Below are positions 1 through 8,876 of a stretch of DNA of 64,000 nucleotides, in pieces. Position 1 is the first letter of the stretch. Each line of letters begins with the position of its first letter. Below the pieces are notes generated by a model that saw nothing but the letters and a program-made list of their open reading frames with translations, was not told the DNA's origin and did no database searches. Made by a program: the position numbers and the translations under genes. The stretch covers positions 1,302,001 to 1,366,000 of the forward strand of contig OZ220743.1 in assembly GCA_965116965.1 (NCBI GenBank), read 5' to 3'. Source of the DNA: Aldehydirespirator sp965116965. GTDB lineage: Bacteria; Actinomycetota; Acidimicrobiia; Acidimicrobiales; Aldehydirespiratoraceae.

Positions 1-63
1 GAAGTCGTTGCCGACCCAGGCCATCCGGCTGCCCGCGTCGGCATGGCGCACGAGGTGAAGCAT
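1..63 (-). CDS. Histidine phosphatase (SixA-like), N-terminal fragment
   Basis: Only the first 21 codons lie in the window; the gene runs off the left edge. The reading begins MLHLVRHADAGSR, which carries the RHx(D/G) signature of the histidine phosphatase (phosphoglycerate mutase-like) superfamily. The RHA form is typical of SixA-type phosphohistidine phosphatases. The ATG at 63 is preceded by a very G-rich Shine-Dalgarno stretch (complement of about 67-77). It diverges from mrp, with about 100 bp between the two starts. The subfamily cannot be settled from 21 residues. Confidence 0.6.
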   Translation of the reverse strand, partial: MLHLVRHADAGSRMAWVGNDF

Positions 64-162
64 CGACCCCCTCCCCCTACAGGTCTGCGATGGTGCGCGC
101 TGCCCCGTCGCAGACCGGCGTCGCGCTGAGGTCCGTTCTGGACACTCCGTTAGCCTAAGCCC

Positions 163-1302
163 GTGGCCGTCACGGAAGCGGAGGTGATCGAGGCCCTCCG
201 ACCGGTGGAGGACCCCGAACTGCACCGCAGCATCGTCGACCTCGGCATGTACCGGGGCTCCACCATCGACGGGGGCCATGCCGATGTGCGCATCGCGCTC
301 ACGGTGGCCGGTTGCCCGCTGCGCAGCGAGATCCAGCGCCGGGTGACCGACGCGCTGCTGGAGCTCGACGGCGTGGCCGCGGTCACCTTGGACTTCACCG
401 TGATGTCTGACGCCGAGCGGGCCGAGTTGCGCACCAAGCTGCACGGCAATCCGGCCGCCACGGCCGGCTCTGCCCCCGCCCACGGCCATGCCGAGGGTCG
501 GGCCATCCCGTTCGCCGAGCCCGGCAACGCCACCCGCACGCTGCTGATCGCTTCCGGCAAGGGCGGGGTGGGCAAGTCGTCGGTCACCGCCAACCTCGCC
601 ATAGCGCTCGCCTCGCAGGGCCATTCCACCGCGGTCGTGGACGCCGACGTGTGGGGCTTCTCGATACCGAGGATGCTGGGCGTGGACCGGGCCCCGGTGG
701 TGATCGACGACATGATCATCCCGCCCGAGGTGCACGGAGTGCGCTGCATCTCGATGGGCTTCTTCGCCCAGGAGGACCAGCCGGTGATCTGGCGGGGGCC
801 CATGCTGCACAAGGCCCTCGAGCAGTTCCTCACCGACGTGTTCTGGGACGATCCCGACTTCCTGCTGGTCGACCTGCCCCCCGGCACCGGCGACATCTCG
901 CTGTCGCTGGCCCAGTTCCTGCCCCGGGCCGAGGCCTACGTGGTGACCACGCCCAACCCCGCGGCCCAGAGGGTGGCCCAGCGCTCGGCGTTCATGTTCT
1001 CCAAGGTGAACATCGCTGTGCGGGGCGTGATCGAGAACATGTCGTGGTTCACCGGCGACGACGGCAAGCGCTACCAGCTCTTCGGTTCAGGCGGCGGCGC
1101 AGAACTGGCCCGCATGCTCGGCGTCGAGCTCATCGGCCAGATTCCCATGACGATCCCGCTGCGCGAGGGCAGCGATCACGGCAGGCCCATAATGGCGGTG
1201 GACCCCGGTTCTGAGGCGTCTGCGGTCTTCGCGGCCATGGCGTCGTGGATCGGAGCCCACGGCCCGACCAAGCGAACCCACCCCGAGCTGAAGATCGTCT
1301 GA
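163..1302 (+). CDS. mrp: Mrp/ApbC family iron-sulfur cluster carrier ATPase
   Basis: The 379-residue protein has an N-terminal MIP18/DUF59 domain (about residues 5-80), a linker rich in Ala and His, and a ParA/MinD-type P-loop ATPase domain. The deviant Walker A GKGGVGKSS is at residues 132-140, and the VDLPPGTGD motif follows further on. This family binds and transfers [4Fe-4S] clusters in the cytoplasm. The CPxC pair that many Mrp proteins use to bridge the cluster is absent: after ENMSWF the sequence reads TGDDGKRY. As I recall, actinobacterial Mrp proteins often lack it too. The start is GTG at 163. DUF3107 follows 48 bp downstream. Confidence 0.93.
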   Translation: MAVTEAEVIEALRPVEDPELHRSIVDLGMYRGSTIDGGHADVRIALTVAGCPLRSEIQRRVTDALLELDGVAAVTLDFTVMSDAERAELRTKLHGNPAATAGSAPAHGHAEGRAIPFAEPGNATRTLLIASGKGGVGKSSVTANLAIALASQGHSTAVVDADVWGFSIPRMLGVDRAPVVIDDMIIPPEVHGVRCISMGFFAQEDQPVIWRGPMLHKALEQFLTDVFWDDPDFLLVDLPPGTGDISLSLAQFLPRAEAYVVTTPNPAAQRVAQRSAFMFSKVNIAVRGVIENMSWFTGDDGKRYQLFGSGGGAELARMLGVELIGQIPMTIPLREGSDHGRPIMAVDPGSEASAVFAAMASWIGAHGPTKRTHPELKIV

Positions 1303-1350
1303 GAATCAAGGGTCCGGGCCCGAACCAACCGCACAGCCAAGGAGAACAGA

Positions 1351-1578
1351 GTGGAGCTTCGCATCGGCATCGCCGACCACCCCCAGCCCATCACGGTCAC
1401 CCTCGCCGACGACGCCGACCGCGAGAACATCAAGGCGTCGGTCGAGGCGGCCCTCAATGGCGAGGTTCCGGTGCTGTGGCTGACCGACGACAAGGGCCGG
1501 GAGATCGCGGTGGCCGCATCCCGCGTCACCCATGTCGAGATGGGTCCGCCCGGCTCCCACCCCATCGGGTTCGGCTGA
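1351..1578 (+). CDS. DUF3107 family protein
   Basis: A 75-residue protein beginning MELRIGIADHPQPITV, with the compact fold and the near-terminal GSHPIGFG tail characteristic of the actinobacterial DUF3107 family (the mycobacterial TB9.4 type). No biochemical function is established for the family. The start is GTG at 1351 with an AAGGAGA ribosome-binding site about 8 bases upstream. It sits between mrp and the histidine kinase in the same direction, so cotranscription is likely. No signal peptide or membrane segment is visible. Confidence 0.85.
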   Translation: MELRIGIADHPQPITVTLADDADRENIKASVEAALNGEVPVLWLTDDKGREIAVAASRVTHVEMGPPGSHPIGFG

Positions 1579-1603
1579 GAGGCGGAGCGGGAGAATCGGG
1601 GCG

Positions 1604-3202
1604 GTGGTCGGTCTCGCGGAGCTGGCCCGGGCCGGCACCGCGCTCGACGAGCACTCCATCGATCACCTGCACCGGCTGGTGGCCTCGTGGACGCCGCTGG
1701 CCGACCTCTCCTTCGGCGACCTGCTGCTGTACGCCCCTTGCGTCCGCGGCTTCGATCCCGCGGTGGTCGAGGTTGCCTCGGATCGGGCGACGGACGAAAC
1801 CGGCAGCACCGGTGGGGGATTCGTGGTGCTGGCCCACGCCCGGGCCAACACCGGGCCCACGGTTCATGTCGTCGACCCCGTCGGGACCGTCGCTCAGGGC
1901 CCGGGCCTGCCATGGTTGCGGTCTGCGATGGACACCGGCGAGCCGGGTGAGGCCGAGGTCTCTGAGGTTGGAGCCCTGTCTGGCGTGGGCGAAGACCTGA
2001 TGGTGGAGGAGCGGGGCAGCCTTCCGTTGCGCGACCGCCGGCGGGTCGTGGACTACGTGCCCGTGCGGTGCGGCGACGCGCCGGTGGCGGTGCTGGCCCG
2101 CGAGGCGGGGCCGGCCCCCATCCGCCACGAGAACCCGCTGGAGACCATCTACCGCGGCCTGTACGGCCGGTTCGCTCAAATGATCGCGGAGGGCGCCTTC
2201 CCCTATGGCCGCATGGAGCGGGTCGGCGAGTTCCGCGAGCCCCGCGTGGGCGACGGGGTGCTGGTGTTCGACCGGGAGGGCCGGATCAGCTACGCCTCGC
2301 CCAACGCTCGCAGCGCTCTGCACCGGCTGGGGGTGATGCACCCGGTGCCGGGCCGCAGCCTCGGCGACCTCGGACTCGACGACACGGTGATCCGGCGCTC
2401 GTTCTGGCGACGGCGATCCACGGTGGCCGAGTTCACCGCCGGATCGATGATCGTCGTCGTGCTGCGGGCCTACCCCATGGTGGCCGAGGACCGGATCACC
2501 GGAGCGGTCGCGATGCTGCGCGACGTGTCGGAGTTGCGCCAGCACGACCGCCTGCTGGTGTCGAAGGACGCCACCATCCGGGAGATCCACCACCGGGTCA
2601 AGAACAACCTTCAGACGGTCAGCTCGCTGCTTCAGCTCCAGGCCCGCCGCCTCGGCAGCGCCGAGGCGAAGGCCGCGGTGGAGAGCTCGGTCAGGCGGAT
2701 CTCGTCCATCGCCATGGTGCACGAGCACCTGGCCCTCGACACCACCTCGGAGCTCGACTTCGACGAAGTCGTCGGCCCGCTGGTGCGGCTGGTGGAGGAG
2801 GGGCTGGCGCCGGCGGAGCGCCCGCTCAAGATCCAGGTGGACGGAACTGTCGGCGAGATCGACGGCGAGACGGCGATGCCGCTGGCGGTGGTGCTGGTGG
2901 AGCTGGTGCAGAACGCCTTCCAGCACGCCTCGTCACCCGCGGGCCCGGGAGGGCTCGTCGAGGTGCGCCTGGCCCGTACGGCCACCACCCTGACGATGCG
3001 CATCACCGACGACGGTCCCGGCGTGGGCGAGGGCTTCTCGCTGGACCGAGACGCCGGGCTCGGCCTCACCATCGTGCGCACCTTTGTGGTGCACGACCTG
3101 GGCGGCTCGATCACCATCAAGGCCGCCTCACCCGAGCCGCCCCGGGGCACCGTGATCGACGTCTCCATACCCCGCCGACCGGCCACAGTGCCTCTTGCCT
3201 GA
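1604..3202 (+). CDS. pdtaS: PdtaS-type sensor histidine kinase (GAF/PAS-HisKA_2-HATPase)
   Basis: A protein of about 532 residues. It has an N-terminal GAF-like region, a PAS-like region (around VFDREGRISYASPNA), then the HisKA_2 dimerisation helix REIHHRVKNNLQTV with the phospho-acceptor His near residue 329. The C-terminal HATPase_c domain shows DDGPGVGEG and GLGLTIV. This order matches mycobacterial PdtaS, a cytosolic kinase that phosphorylates the RNA-binding antiterminator PdtaR; no pdtaR lies in the window. There is no membrane segment. I chose GTG 1604, which follows a GGAGCGGGAG site 26 bp after the DUF3107 stop. An upstream in-frame start at 1532 would overlap DUF3107. Confidence 0.8.
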   Translation: MVGLAELARAGTALDEHSIDHLHRLVASWTPLADLSFGDLLLYAPCVRGFDPAVVEVASDRATDETGSTGGGFVVLAHARANTGPTVHVVDPVGTVAQGPGLPWLRSAMDTGEPGEAEVSEVGALSGVGEDLMVEERGSLPLRDRRRVVDYVPVRCGDAPVAVLAREAGPAPIRHENPLETIYRGLYGRFAQMIAEGAFPYGRMERVGEFREPRVGDGVLVFDREGRISYASPNARSALHRLGVMHPVPGRSLGDLGLDDTVIRRSFWRRRSTVAEFTAGSMIVVVLRAYPMVAEDRITGAVAMLRDVSELRQHDRLLVSKDATIREIHHRVKNNLQTVSSLLQLQARRLGSAEAKAAVESSVRRISSIAMVHEHLALDTTSELDFDEVVGPLVRLVEEGLAPAERPLKIQVDGTVGEIDGETAMPLAVVLVELVQNAFQHASSPAGPGGLVEVRLARTATTLTMRITDDGPGVGEGFSLDRDAGLGLTIVRTFVVHDLGGSITIKAASPEPPRGTVIDVSIPRRPATVPLA

Positions 3203-3396
3203 CGGTTGGCCTTCAACCGATGGAGACGGTGCGGGCTCCGGCACCGACGCGTGAGGCTGGAATCAGCAGGGTGCGCTCCTTCGGACTCGATCTCGACGGT
3301 CGGCCCATCGCCGCCTAGGCGCCCGATCCGGCCGCGGGGCGGCGGGCCGCGCTCGCCGTCCCGGAGATGTTCCATACAGTTTGTCCAGCAGGCGCG

Positions 3397-3438
3397 ATAC
3401 GAAACGACAAGTATCGATCATACAATCTGCAAATTTGC
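3397..3438. promoter_or_regulatory. AT-rich palindromic promoter region of the ATPase gene at 3454
   Basis: The 250 bp between the histidine kinase and the ATPase are GC-rich until about 3367 and then turn abruptly AT-rich. Two dyads are visible: CGATAC at 3397-3402 with GTATCG at 3413-3418, and a perfect GCAAATTTGC at 3429-3438, 15 bases before the start codon. They are likely promoter or operator elements, possibly for autoregulation as in toxin-antitoxin loci. The other two DUF4143 ATPases in the window also have symmetrical or repeated AT-rich upstream DNA. I see no gene in the rest of this gap. Confidence 0.4.
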
Positions 3439-3453
3439 GGGTACTCTGGCCGA

Positions 3454-4788
3454 ATGGGACTCGTCGACAGGCAGCTCGGGCCGCGCGTGGAGGATGCTCT
3501 GGAGTGGGCCCGGGTGGTGATGCTGCACGGTGCCCGGCAGTGCGGGAAGACGACATTGGCGCGGCTGATCGCAGCCCGACGGGAGGGAACCTACGTCTCT
3601 CTCGACGACGAGGCGCAGCGGGAGATGGCGCTTGCGGACCCGCTTACCTTCCTGCTGGGTCACCGGCACCCGCTGGTCGTGGACGAGGTTCAGCTCGGCG
3701 GCGACCGCCTCGTGCGCGCCGTGAAGCAGCTTGTGGACGCCGAGCCGACACCGGGCCGCTTCCTGCTGACCGGTTCCACCAACTTCCTGACGGTTCCGAA
3801 CATCAGCGAGTCGTTGGCGGGCCGGGTGCAGATCTTCCGTCTGTGGCCGCTCTCGCAGGCCGAGCTGTCCAGTGCCGCGCCCTCGGAGATCGACGGCTGG
3901 TTCGACGGCTCGCCGCCACCGGCGGCTTCGGCCGGAACCACGCGCGACGGCTATCTGGCCCGCTTGTGCCGCGGCGGCTACCCCGAAGTCGTAGCCCTCG
4001 CGGCTGATCGCCGCTGGCAGTGGTTCCGAGGCTACGTCGAGACCGTCACCCAGCGTGACATCGCTGCGCTCGCCGACATCCGCAAGGCCGCGGCGCTCGG
4101 CGCGCTGCTGCGGTGGACCGCGGGAGTGACGGCCGGGGCGGTGAACCTGTCCGACGCCGCGAGGAGGCTCCAGACCAGCCGCTCAGTCATCACGTCGTAC
4201 TTCGAGTGGCTGCAGGCGGTGTTCCTGGTGCACGAGCTTCCCGCCTGGTCACGGAGCCTGCCTTCCCGGCCGGTGCGGCGCTCCAAGTACCACTTGGCCG
4301 ACAGCGGGCTGGCTGCGGGCCTGCTGCGGGTTGAGCCGGACGGGCTCGCCCGGCCCGGCGCCCCGGCAGCGGGCCCGCTGCTGGAGACGTTCGCAGTCAA
4401 CGAGATCGCAAGCCAGCTGTCGGCCTCGACGCGGGACTGCACCCTCTCGCACTATCGCGACAACCAGGGCCGCGAGATCGACCTGGTGCTCGAGGACGCC
4501 GGCGGCAGCGTGGTCGCGGTGGAGATCAAGGCGACCCGCTCGCCCGATCCCCGACAGATGAGCCGTCTGGCCTGGTTGCGCGAGAGGCTCGACGCGGTCG
4601 CGCCGGGGGCGTTCCGGGCGGGCGTTCTGCTGCACACCGGTCACCAGTCAGGCACGACCGGCGACCGGCTCCACCTTCGTCCCATCGACTGTCTCTGGGC
4701 ATCCGGTCCGGCCGCGGAGCGGCCGGCAGCGCTGGGCGGAGCCGGGATGATCATGTCTTGGCCCCGCACGGCGGCGCCGCGCGCTTGA
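3454..4788 (+). CDS. AAA ATPase with DUF4143 C-terminal domain
   Basis: A 444-residue protein. The N-terminal AAA_14 P-loop domain has Walker A GARQCGKTT at residues 26-34, Walker B LVVDE at 74-78 and a sensor-like FLLTGSTN. The C-terminal DUF4143 region ends in a PD-(D/E)xK-like signature, EIDLVLEDAGG followed by VAVEIKATRS. Such ATPases are common and often horizontally moved in bacteria and archaea, and their cellular role is unknown. The ATG at 3454 follows the AT-rich palindromic promoter. It is the first of three members of this family in the window (others at 26698 and 30665), each next to unrelated genes. Confidence 0.85.
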   Translation: MGLVDRQLGPRVEDALEWARVVMLHGARQCGKTTLARLIAARREGTYVSLDDEAQREMALADPLTFLLGHRHPLVVDEVQLGGDRLVRAVKQLVDAEPTPGRFLLTGSTNFLTVPNISESLAGRVQIFRLWPLSQAELSSAAPSEIDGWFDGSPPPAASAGTTRDGYLARLCRGGYPEVVALAADRRWQWFRGYVETVTQRDIAALADIRKAAALGALLRWTAGVTAGAVNLSDAARRLQTSRSVITSYFEWLQAVFLVHELPAWSRSLPSRPVRRSKYHLADSGLAAGLLRVEPDGLARPGAPAAGPLLETFAVNEIASQLSASTRDCTLSHYRDNQGREIDLVLEDAGGSVVAVEIKATRSPDPRQMSRLAWLRERLDAVAPGAFRAGVLLHTGHQSGTTGDRLHLRPIDCLWASGPAAERPAALGGAGMIMSWPRTAAPRA

Positions 4789-4850
4789 CGGTTCGATTGC
4801 AGCGGCTAATGTGGGACGAAACACGATTCCGAGTATCTGAGGAGAGCTAC

Positions 4851-5804
4851 ATGTTAGGCTCCCGAGTCATGGCTCCTCGGTCATCCGCCGCGCCCCGGCG
4901 ATCCAGGACCCGCAACCGGTCACTACGAGTAGCCGCAGGGGGGTGTGTAGCCGCCGTATTGCTGGGCATGGTCGCGCTCACGGCCCCTGTCGCAGCCCAG
5001 CCGTTCACGTACGGCGCGACCGAGGTGCACGAATCACCGGACAACGATTTGTACGCCGACCTCAGCCGATTCCGAACTGCGGGCGTGACTCTCTGCAGCA
5101 CTGAACTGAATCAGATCAACACTGACGGAGACATAGATACACCCGACCCCCCAGGAGAGGTCGTGGTGGTGGAAACGGACGATCAGGGCCGAACGACCGA
5201 GACGACAACGCGCACATGGACTCGGGGGGATGGGAATACGGTCGCGGGGGAGTGCAAGTTCGTCACGGTCGCCGTCTCCTTAGTAGTTGACGACCCCGGC
5301 TCCGGAGAGAGTCTTGTGCTCCAGTCCGGGACTCTCACCATCACCCAGAGCTGGGTGATGCCGGATCTCAGCGCGGCGGCGAGCCCCGTCTACACCTACG
5401 TCTACGCGGACGGGGGGGCTGCTATCGCCGGCAACTTCACCGTGCCGGAGGGCAACTGCGACTACGACGAGAGCAGCGACCAACTCCAGATCAGACCCGG
5501 TGATCTCGACGGAACCTACGGAATCAAGCTCAACTCGAGACCCGACTCCACCGTGTGGATCACCGTGCTCCGCGGAACCGAGGCCGGCGACGACCCCGAC
5601 CTCTGGTCCCCCAGTTCGACGACGTGGACGATCTCGCCGACAGAGTATGATGCCGGCCAGACCACTCGTTGGATCGGGGTCTGCGCCTACCCCGACTCGG
5701 ACTCCGCCAACGGCACCCGCAGCTTCCATCACCTCCTCAACAGCAACGACAAGACCTTCCTCGGCACGACCACGCTGACAGTGGAGGAAGTGGACGACGA
5801 CTGA
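4851..5804 (+). CDS. Secreted protein of unknown function
   Basis: A 317-residue protein. A long Arg-rich n-region (about residues 1-26) is followed by a hydrophobic core (AAVLLGMVALTAPVAA) and a likely signal peptidase site after VAA, before QPFTYG. The mature part is rich in Thr, Asp and Ser, looks beta-stranded, and holds a few cysteines (VTLCSTEL, GECKFV, GNCDYD, GVCAYP). I recognise no catalytic motif. The start at ATG 4851 is supported by GAGGAGAG about 8 bases upstream. The Arg stretch has no twin-arginine consensus. The lipoprotein at 5869 follows in the same direction. Confidence 0.7.
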   Translation: MLGSRVMAPRSSAAPRRSRTRNRSLRVAAGGCVAAVLLGMVALTAPVAAQPFTYGATEVHESPDNDLYADLSRFRTAGVTLCSTELNQINTDGDIDTPDPPGEVVVVETDDQGRTTETTTRTWTRGDGNTVAGECKFVTVAVSLVVDDPGSGESLVLQSGTLTITQSWVMPDLSAAASPVYTYVYADGGAAIAGNFTVPEGNCDYDESSDQLQIRPGDLDGTYGIKLNSRPDSTVWITVLRGTEAGDDPDLWSPSSTTWTISPTEYDAGQTTRWIGVCAYPDSDSANGTRSFHHLLNSNDKTFLGTTTLTVEEVDDD

Positions 5805-5868
5805 TGAACCGGTCCGGCGCCGGCCCGATCCGGCGGCGGCAGGATCAGGCGCACCGGCCGCGTGCCTG

Positions 5869-7020
5869 ATGGGTCGCCGGACCAGGTCGGCCGCGGCCGC
5901 GCTCGCCGCGGCGTTACTGCTCGCCGCCTGCTCCGGCGGCGACCGTGCACCGGACCCCGAGACCCCGCCCGATGCGGCTCCTGCCGATTCGGAACCAGCA
6001 GCCGCTGCCGCTCCTGCCGATGTGGCTCCTGCCGATTCGGAACCAGCAGCCGCTGCCGCTCCTGCCGATGCGGCTCCTGCCGATTCGGAACCAGCAGCCG
6101 ACGCGGCTCCGTCCGATGCGGGATCATCGCTGGTGGTCACGCCCGCGACAACGGGAGCGGAGCTGGAGGCCCAACTGTCCGCTGAGGAGGCGGCGTGCAT
6201 CCGCGACTCTCTGGGCGACGCCGGCCTGGAGGGGTTCCGCGGCGCCAGCATCGTCGAGACCGCGGGGGATCCGGCCGGCGCCACGTTCGTGTTCTTCTGC
6301 ATGACGCTTCAGAACGCCCAGACGTACGGCCTGGCCGTGCTCGACGCCCAGGCGGGGGGCCGCTCCGAGGCGACCCGCGGCTGCCTGGCCGACCTGGCGC
6401 AGCAGCAGCCGCAGCTGCTTCCCCTGCATCTGCGGCTGGAGATGGGCCAGTTCGACGCCTCCGACGCGCAACGGTTCCACAACATGACCCTGGCCATGAA
6501 CGCCTGCTTCAACGACGCCGAGAAGGTCGAGTACGCGATCCGGCTGTGGGAGCGGGTCGCCGTGTACGCGCCGCTGTCGGGACCGTCGTTCGTGGCGGTC
6601 CTCACTGCCGACGAGATCGCGTGCCTGCGCGACGCGTTGCCCCAGGGCGGCTTCGACGCGGTGGCCGGGACGACCTCGATGGTGGCCGGAGACGGTGTTC
6701 CCGCCGACGCGGCCCGTTGCTTCGGCGCCGGCGCCGATGAGCGCATCTTCCTGCAGGTCACCCGCGAACGGGTGGGAGGCCTGCAGGGGGACACCCAGGC
6801 CTGCCTGGAGCGCTACGCGGGAGAGCACCCCGACTACGTGCGCCTGATCGCCGCCGCCGAGACCGGGGCGGTCCCGGTCGCCGCACTCGGCGCAGGCGCC
6901 GGCCAGGCCGCGGTCATCGAGCTGGCCCGCGACGGCTGGCGGCTCTTCGACTGCCTCGACGACGAGGAGCTCCTCCGCTACCAGCTCCTCACCAGCGCCG
7001 CCCTGGCCCCCAGCAGCTAA
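5869..7020 (+). CDS. Lipoprotein with Ala/Pro repeat linker and duplicated Cys-containing domain
   Basis: A 383-residue protein. The signal peptide ends in the lipobox LLAAC (Cys near residue 21), so it should be anchored to the outer face of the membrane. A low-complexity linker (about residues 25-85) is made of 16-residue units, seen in DNA as 48-bp repeats. Two similar modules follow. The first starts LSAEEAACIRDSLG and the second LTADEIACLRDALP. Each has a central Cys (FFCMTL; ARCFGA) and a third Cys (RGCLADL; QACLERY), which suggests an internal duplication with conserved disulfides. The function is unknown. Confidence 0.7.
   Translation: MGRRTRSAAAALAAALLLAACSGGDRAPDPETPPDAAPADSEPAAAAAPADVAPADSEPAAAAAPADAAPADSEPAADAAPSDAGSSLVVTPATTGAELEAQLSAEEAACIRDSLGDAGLEGFRGASIVETAGDPAGATFVFFCMTLQNAQTYGLAVLDAQAGGRSEATRGCLADLAQQQPQLLPLHLRLEMGQFDASDAQRFHNMTLAMNACFNDAEKVEYAIRLWERVAVYAPLSGPSFVAVLTADEIACLRDALPQGGFDAVAGTTSMVAGDGVPADAARCFGAGADERIFLQVTRERVGGLQGDTQACLERYAGEHPDYVRLIAAAETGAVPVAALGAGAGQAAVIELARDGWRLFDCLDDEELLRYQLLTSAALAPSS
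5971..6100 (+). repeat. 48-bp tandem repeat inside the lipoprotein gene
   Basis: Units begin at 5971, 6019 and 6067. The first two are complete and differ by two bases, and the third is partial. They encode the A/P/D/E/S-rich linker between the lipid anchor and the first folded module, so copy number would change only the tether length. Confidence 0.85.
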
Positions 7021-7680
7021 GCGCTTCGCATCCGGGCTGCCTCGTCCAGGCCGAGTTCGGTGATGGACTGCTCGCGCATCCTGAACTTCCGGACCTTGCC
7101 GGTGATGGTCATGGGGAAGGTGTCGGTGAGCCTGATGTGGCGGGGCACCGTCGGCACTCCGTAGAGGCTGGTGCAACGCTCGCTCGCGACAGCGTGCAGG
7201 GTGGCGGCGGGATTGAAACCGGCCGCGGGGATCACCATCGCCGAGCCGTGGGTGGTGCGGGCCAGGTTGCCCAGCACCATCCCGAAGCAGTGGTAGAACG
7301 GCACCGGGATGCACACCCGGTCCTCGGCGGTGTACTAGTGCTGTGTCGTCGAAATGGCTAGGGCAGCGCAGCAGGACCGAGACCCTGCTTGGGAGCGCTC
7401 CGGACGCCCCGACCATTTCAGCGACGGACCACTTGCAGGCCTCTCCGATGAACAGCCCGTTGTTCAAGATGTTGCGATGGCTCAGCGTGGCGCCCTTGGG
7501 GAAGCCGGTGGTGCCGCTGGTGTACTGGATGTTGATGGCGTCGTCGGGGTCGAGTTGCGCGCTGCGCCGCTCCGGCTGCTCGACCGAGACCTCCTTGCCG
7601 GCACTCAGCAGGCCGTCCCAGTCGGGAGTGTGCAAGTACACCACCCGGCCTCCTGCGCGATAGTCGACCCTTCGGCGTTC
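7017..7680 (-). pseudogene. AMP-binding acyl-CoA synthetase remnant, truncated, deleted and split by a mobile element
   Basis: Reading the minus strand from about 7680, an open frame without a start gives the signature YTSGTTGFPKGATLSHRNIL of AMP-forming acyl-CoA synthetases. It continues to GEACK, where the 99-bp element intervenes. Removing 7336-7432 (97 bases) rejoins the frame as KYTAEDRVCIPVPFYHCFGM, a normal continuation. The coding then jumps from SLYGVPT directly to VPRHIRLTDTFPMTITGKV, so about 150-200 central residues are missing. The N-terminal third is also absent, because the fragment abuts the stop of the hydrolase gene at 7687. This is a decayed fatty-acyl-CoA ligase relic with three separate lesions. 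Confidence 0.88.
7336..7434. mobile_element. 99-bp inverted-repeat element (MITE family 1), copy 1
   Basis: It starts TAGTGCTGTGTCGTCGAAAT and ends in an imperfect inverted repeat of it, CCATTTCAGCGACGGACCAC. The terminal repeats are about 22 bp with 5 mismatches. Closely similar copies lie at 12800, 35227 and 63914. It carries no ORF of its own and is best seen as a non-autonomous miniature transposable element. Here it interrupts the acyl-CoA synthetase remnant. The right-hand TA found in the other copies has become TT in this one. Confidence 0.85.
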
Positions 7681-7686
7681 ATTGCG

Positions 7687-8790
7687 CTAATCCCAGCAGA
7701 TCCGCTGACCGGTCAGGGGCGCGGCCTCGCCGCCGTTGAGGAGCCGCAGCCTGGCGGCGTCGACTCCGCCGAGCATCTCAGCGGCCGAGCCCCACGACGA
7801 TTCGCTTCCAGGCTCGACGCACTCCACGCCATCGGTGGCCCGTTCGGCGGGCGGGCCGCTGGTGAGTGCCGAGTTGATGTGGCGGGTGATCTTCTCGACG
7901 AGCGCGATGCCCGCTGATTCGCTGGGGTTGTTGTCCGTCATCACCGTCATGGCGTAGGTGCCGCCGTCGGGGCCGCGTACCACTCCGGTCGTGCCCAGCC
8001 GCCAGCCGGCGCCCGACATCGGGTAGAAGCCGTTCTTGAGCGCGGCCCCGTATCCGGCCGGCAGGCCCGCGGTCACTCCCCAGCTCTGGGCCGGACTGAC
8101 GCTGGACATCCACTCCCATGCCGCCCGCACTGAACGCTCGTCCAGCGGCCCCTCGCCGACGAGCAACTGCTCGGTGAGTCGCGTCCGGTCTTCCGCGGTG
8201 GACAGCGTGCGGCCGTACCACGCGGTATGGGTCGTGCCGACGATCCCGAAGCGCTCGTCCAGCGCCTCCATGCCGGCTGCGCTGCCGATCTGCAGGTACA
8301 GCCTTGAGGTCGGCGGCCGGTTGTGGCTGTAGTGGATCATCAACTCCACGTCGTCGGCCTCGGACTGGGTGAGTTGGCGACCGGCGTCCTGGGCCGCGAG
8401 CAGGACGCCGGCCAGCACCTGGGCCTTGATCACGCTGGCAGTGGTGATCTCCAGGTCGTCGTTGAGTCTGTAGCGGCATCCGGTGCGGTGGTCATGGACG
8501 GCTGCGGTGAAGCGGGCCCCGGGATGGGCGGCCGAGACCCCGTCGATGAACGCCTGGTTGAACAGTCCCATGCAGCGGACACCCGGCAGGTAGCGAGGCG
8601 ACAGGGTGGCCTCGCCGTCGGAGGCGGCGTGCTGGTCGGTGGCAGGACTGTCGGCGGGCGCGGCGCCCGCGCCGGGCCCGCCGAGCGCGATCGTCCAGAT
8701 CAAGGCCAGCGCGGCCAGGGCCGCGGCGGCTGCCGACGGTGTCGGGATCCGTCTCGAATCGGACCGTTGTCGGGTACAGGGCACGTGCAT
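7687..8790 (-). CDS. Secreted serine hydrolase of the class A beta-lactamase fold
   Basis: A 367-residue protein with an N-terminal hydrophobic signal (AAAAALAALALIWTIALGG). The nucleophile motif SVIK (SxxK) lies in TTASVIKAQ, a YSHN tetrad stands where class A enzymes have SDN, and KNGF occupies the K(T/S)G position. The Glu166-containing omega-loop of true penicillinases is not obvious. A cell-wall or peptide hydrolase is therefore at least as likely as a beta-lactamase. The start is ATG 8790, diverging from the GDPD gene over a short shared promoter region. Its stop codon directly adjoins the acyl-CoA synthetase relic. Confidence 0.78.
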   Translation of the reverse strand: MHVPCTRQRSDSRRIPTPSAAAAALAALALIWTIALGGPGAGAAPADSPATDQHAASDGEATLSPRYLPGVRCMGLFNQAFIDGVSAAHPGARFTAAVHDHRTGCRYRLNDDLEITTASVIKAQVLAGVLLAAQDAGRQLTQSEADDVELMIHYSHNRPPTSRLYLQIGSAAGMEALDERFGIVGTTHTAWYGRTLSTAEDRTRLTEQLLVGEGPLDERSVRAAWEWMSSVSPAQSWGVTAGLPAGYGAALKNGFYPMSGAGWRLGTTGVVRGPDGGTYAMTVMTDNNPSESAGIALVEKITRHINSALTSGPPAERATDGVECVEPGSESSWGSAAEMLGGVDAARLRLLNGGEAAPLTGQRICWD

Positions 8791-8876
8791 TGGCAGGGTT
8801 GGCCGAGCCTAGGCAGTGCACGACCGTCGCGCCCGTGGGACTCTCCTCGGCGGGAAGTCTGTGCGAGACTGCCGGG

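Noticed and set aside
7687..8790. Calling the serine hydrolase an antibiotic-resistance beta-lactamase
   Set aside because: SxxK and KNG-like motifs are present, but the SDN and omega-loop Glu signatures are altered, so resistance should not be claimed.
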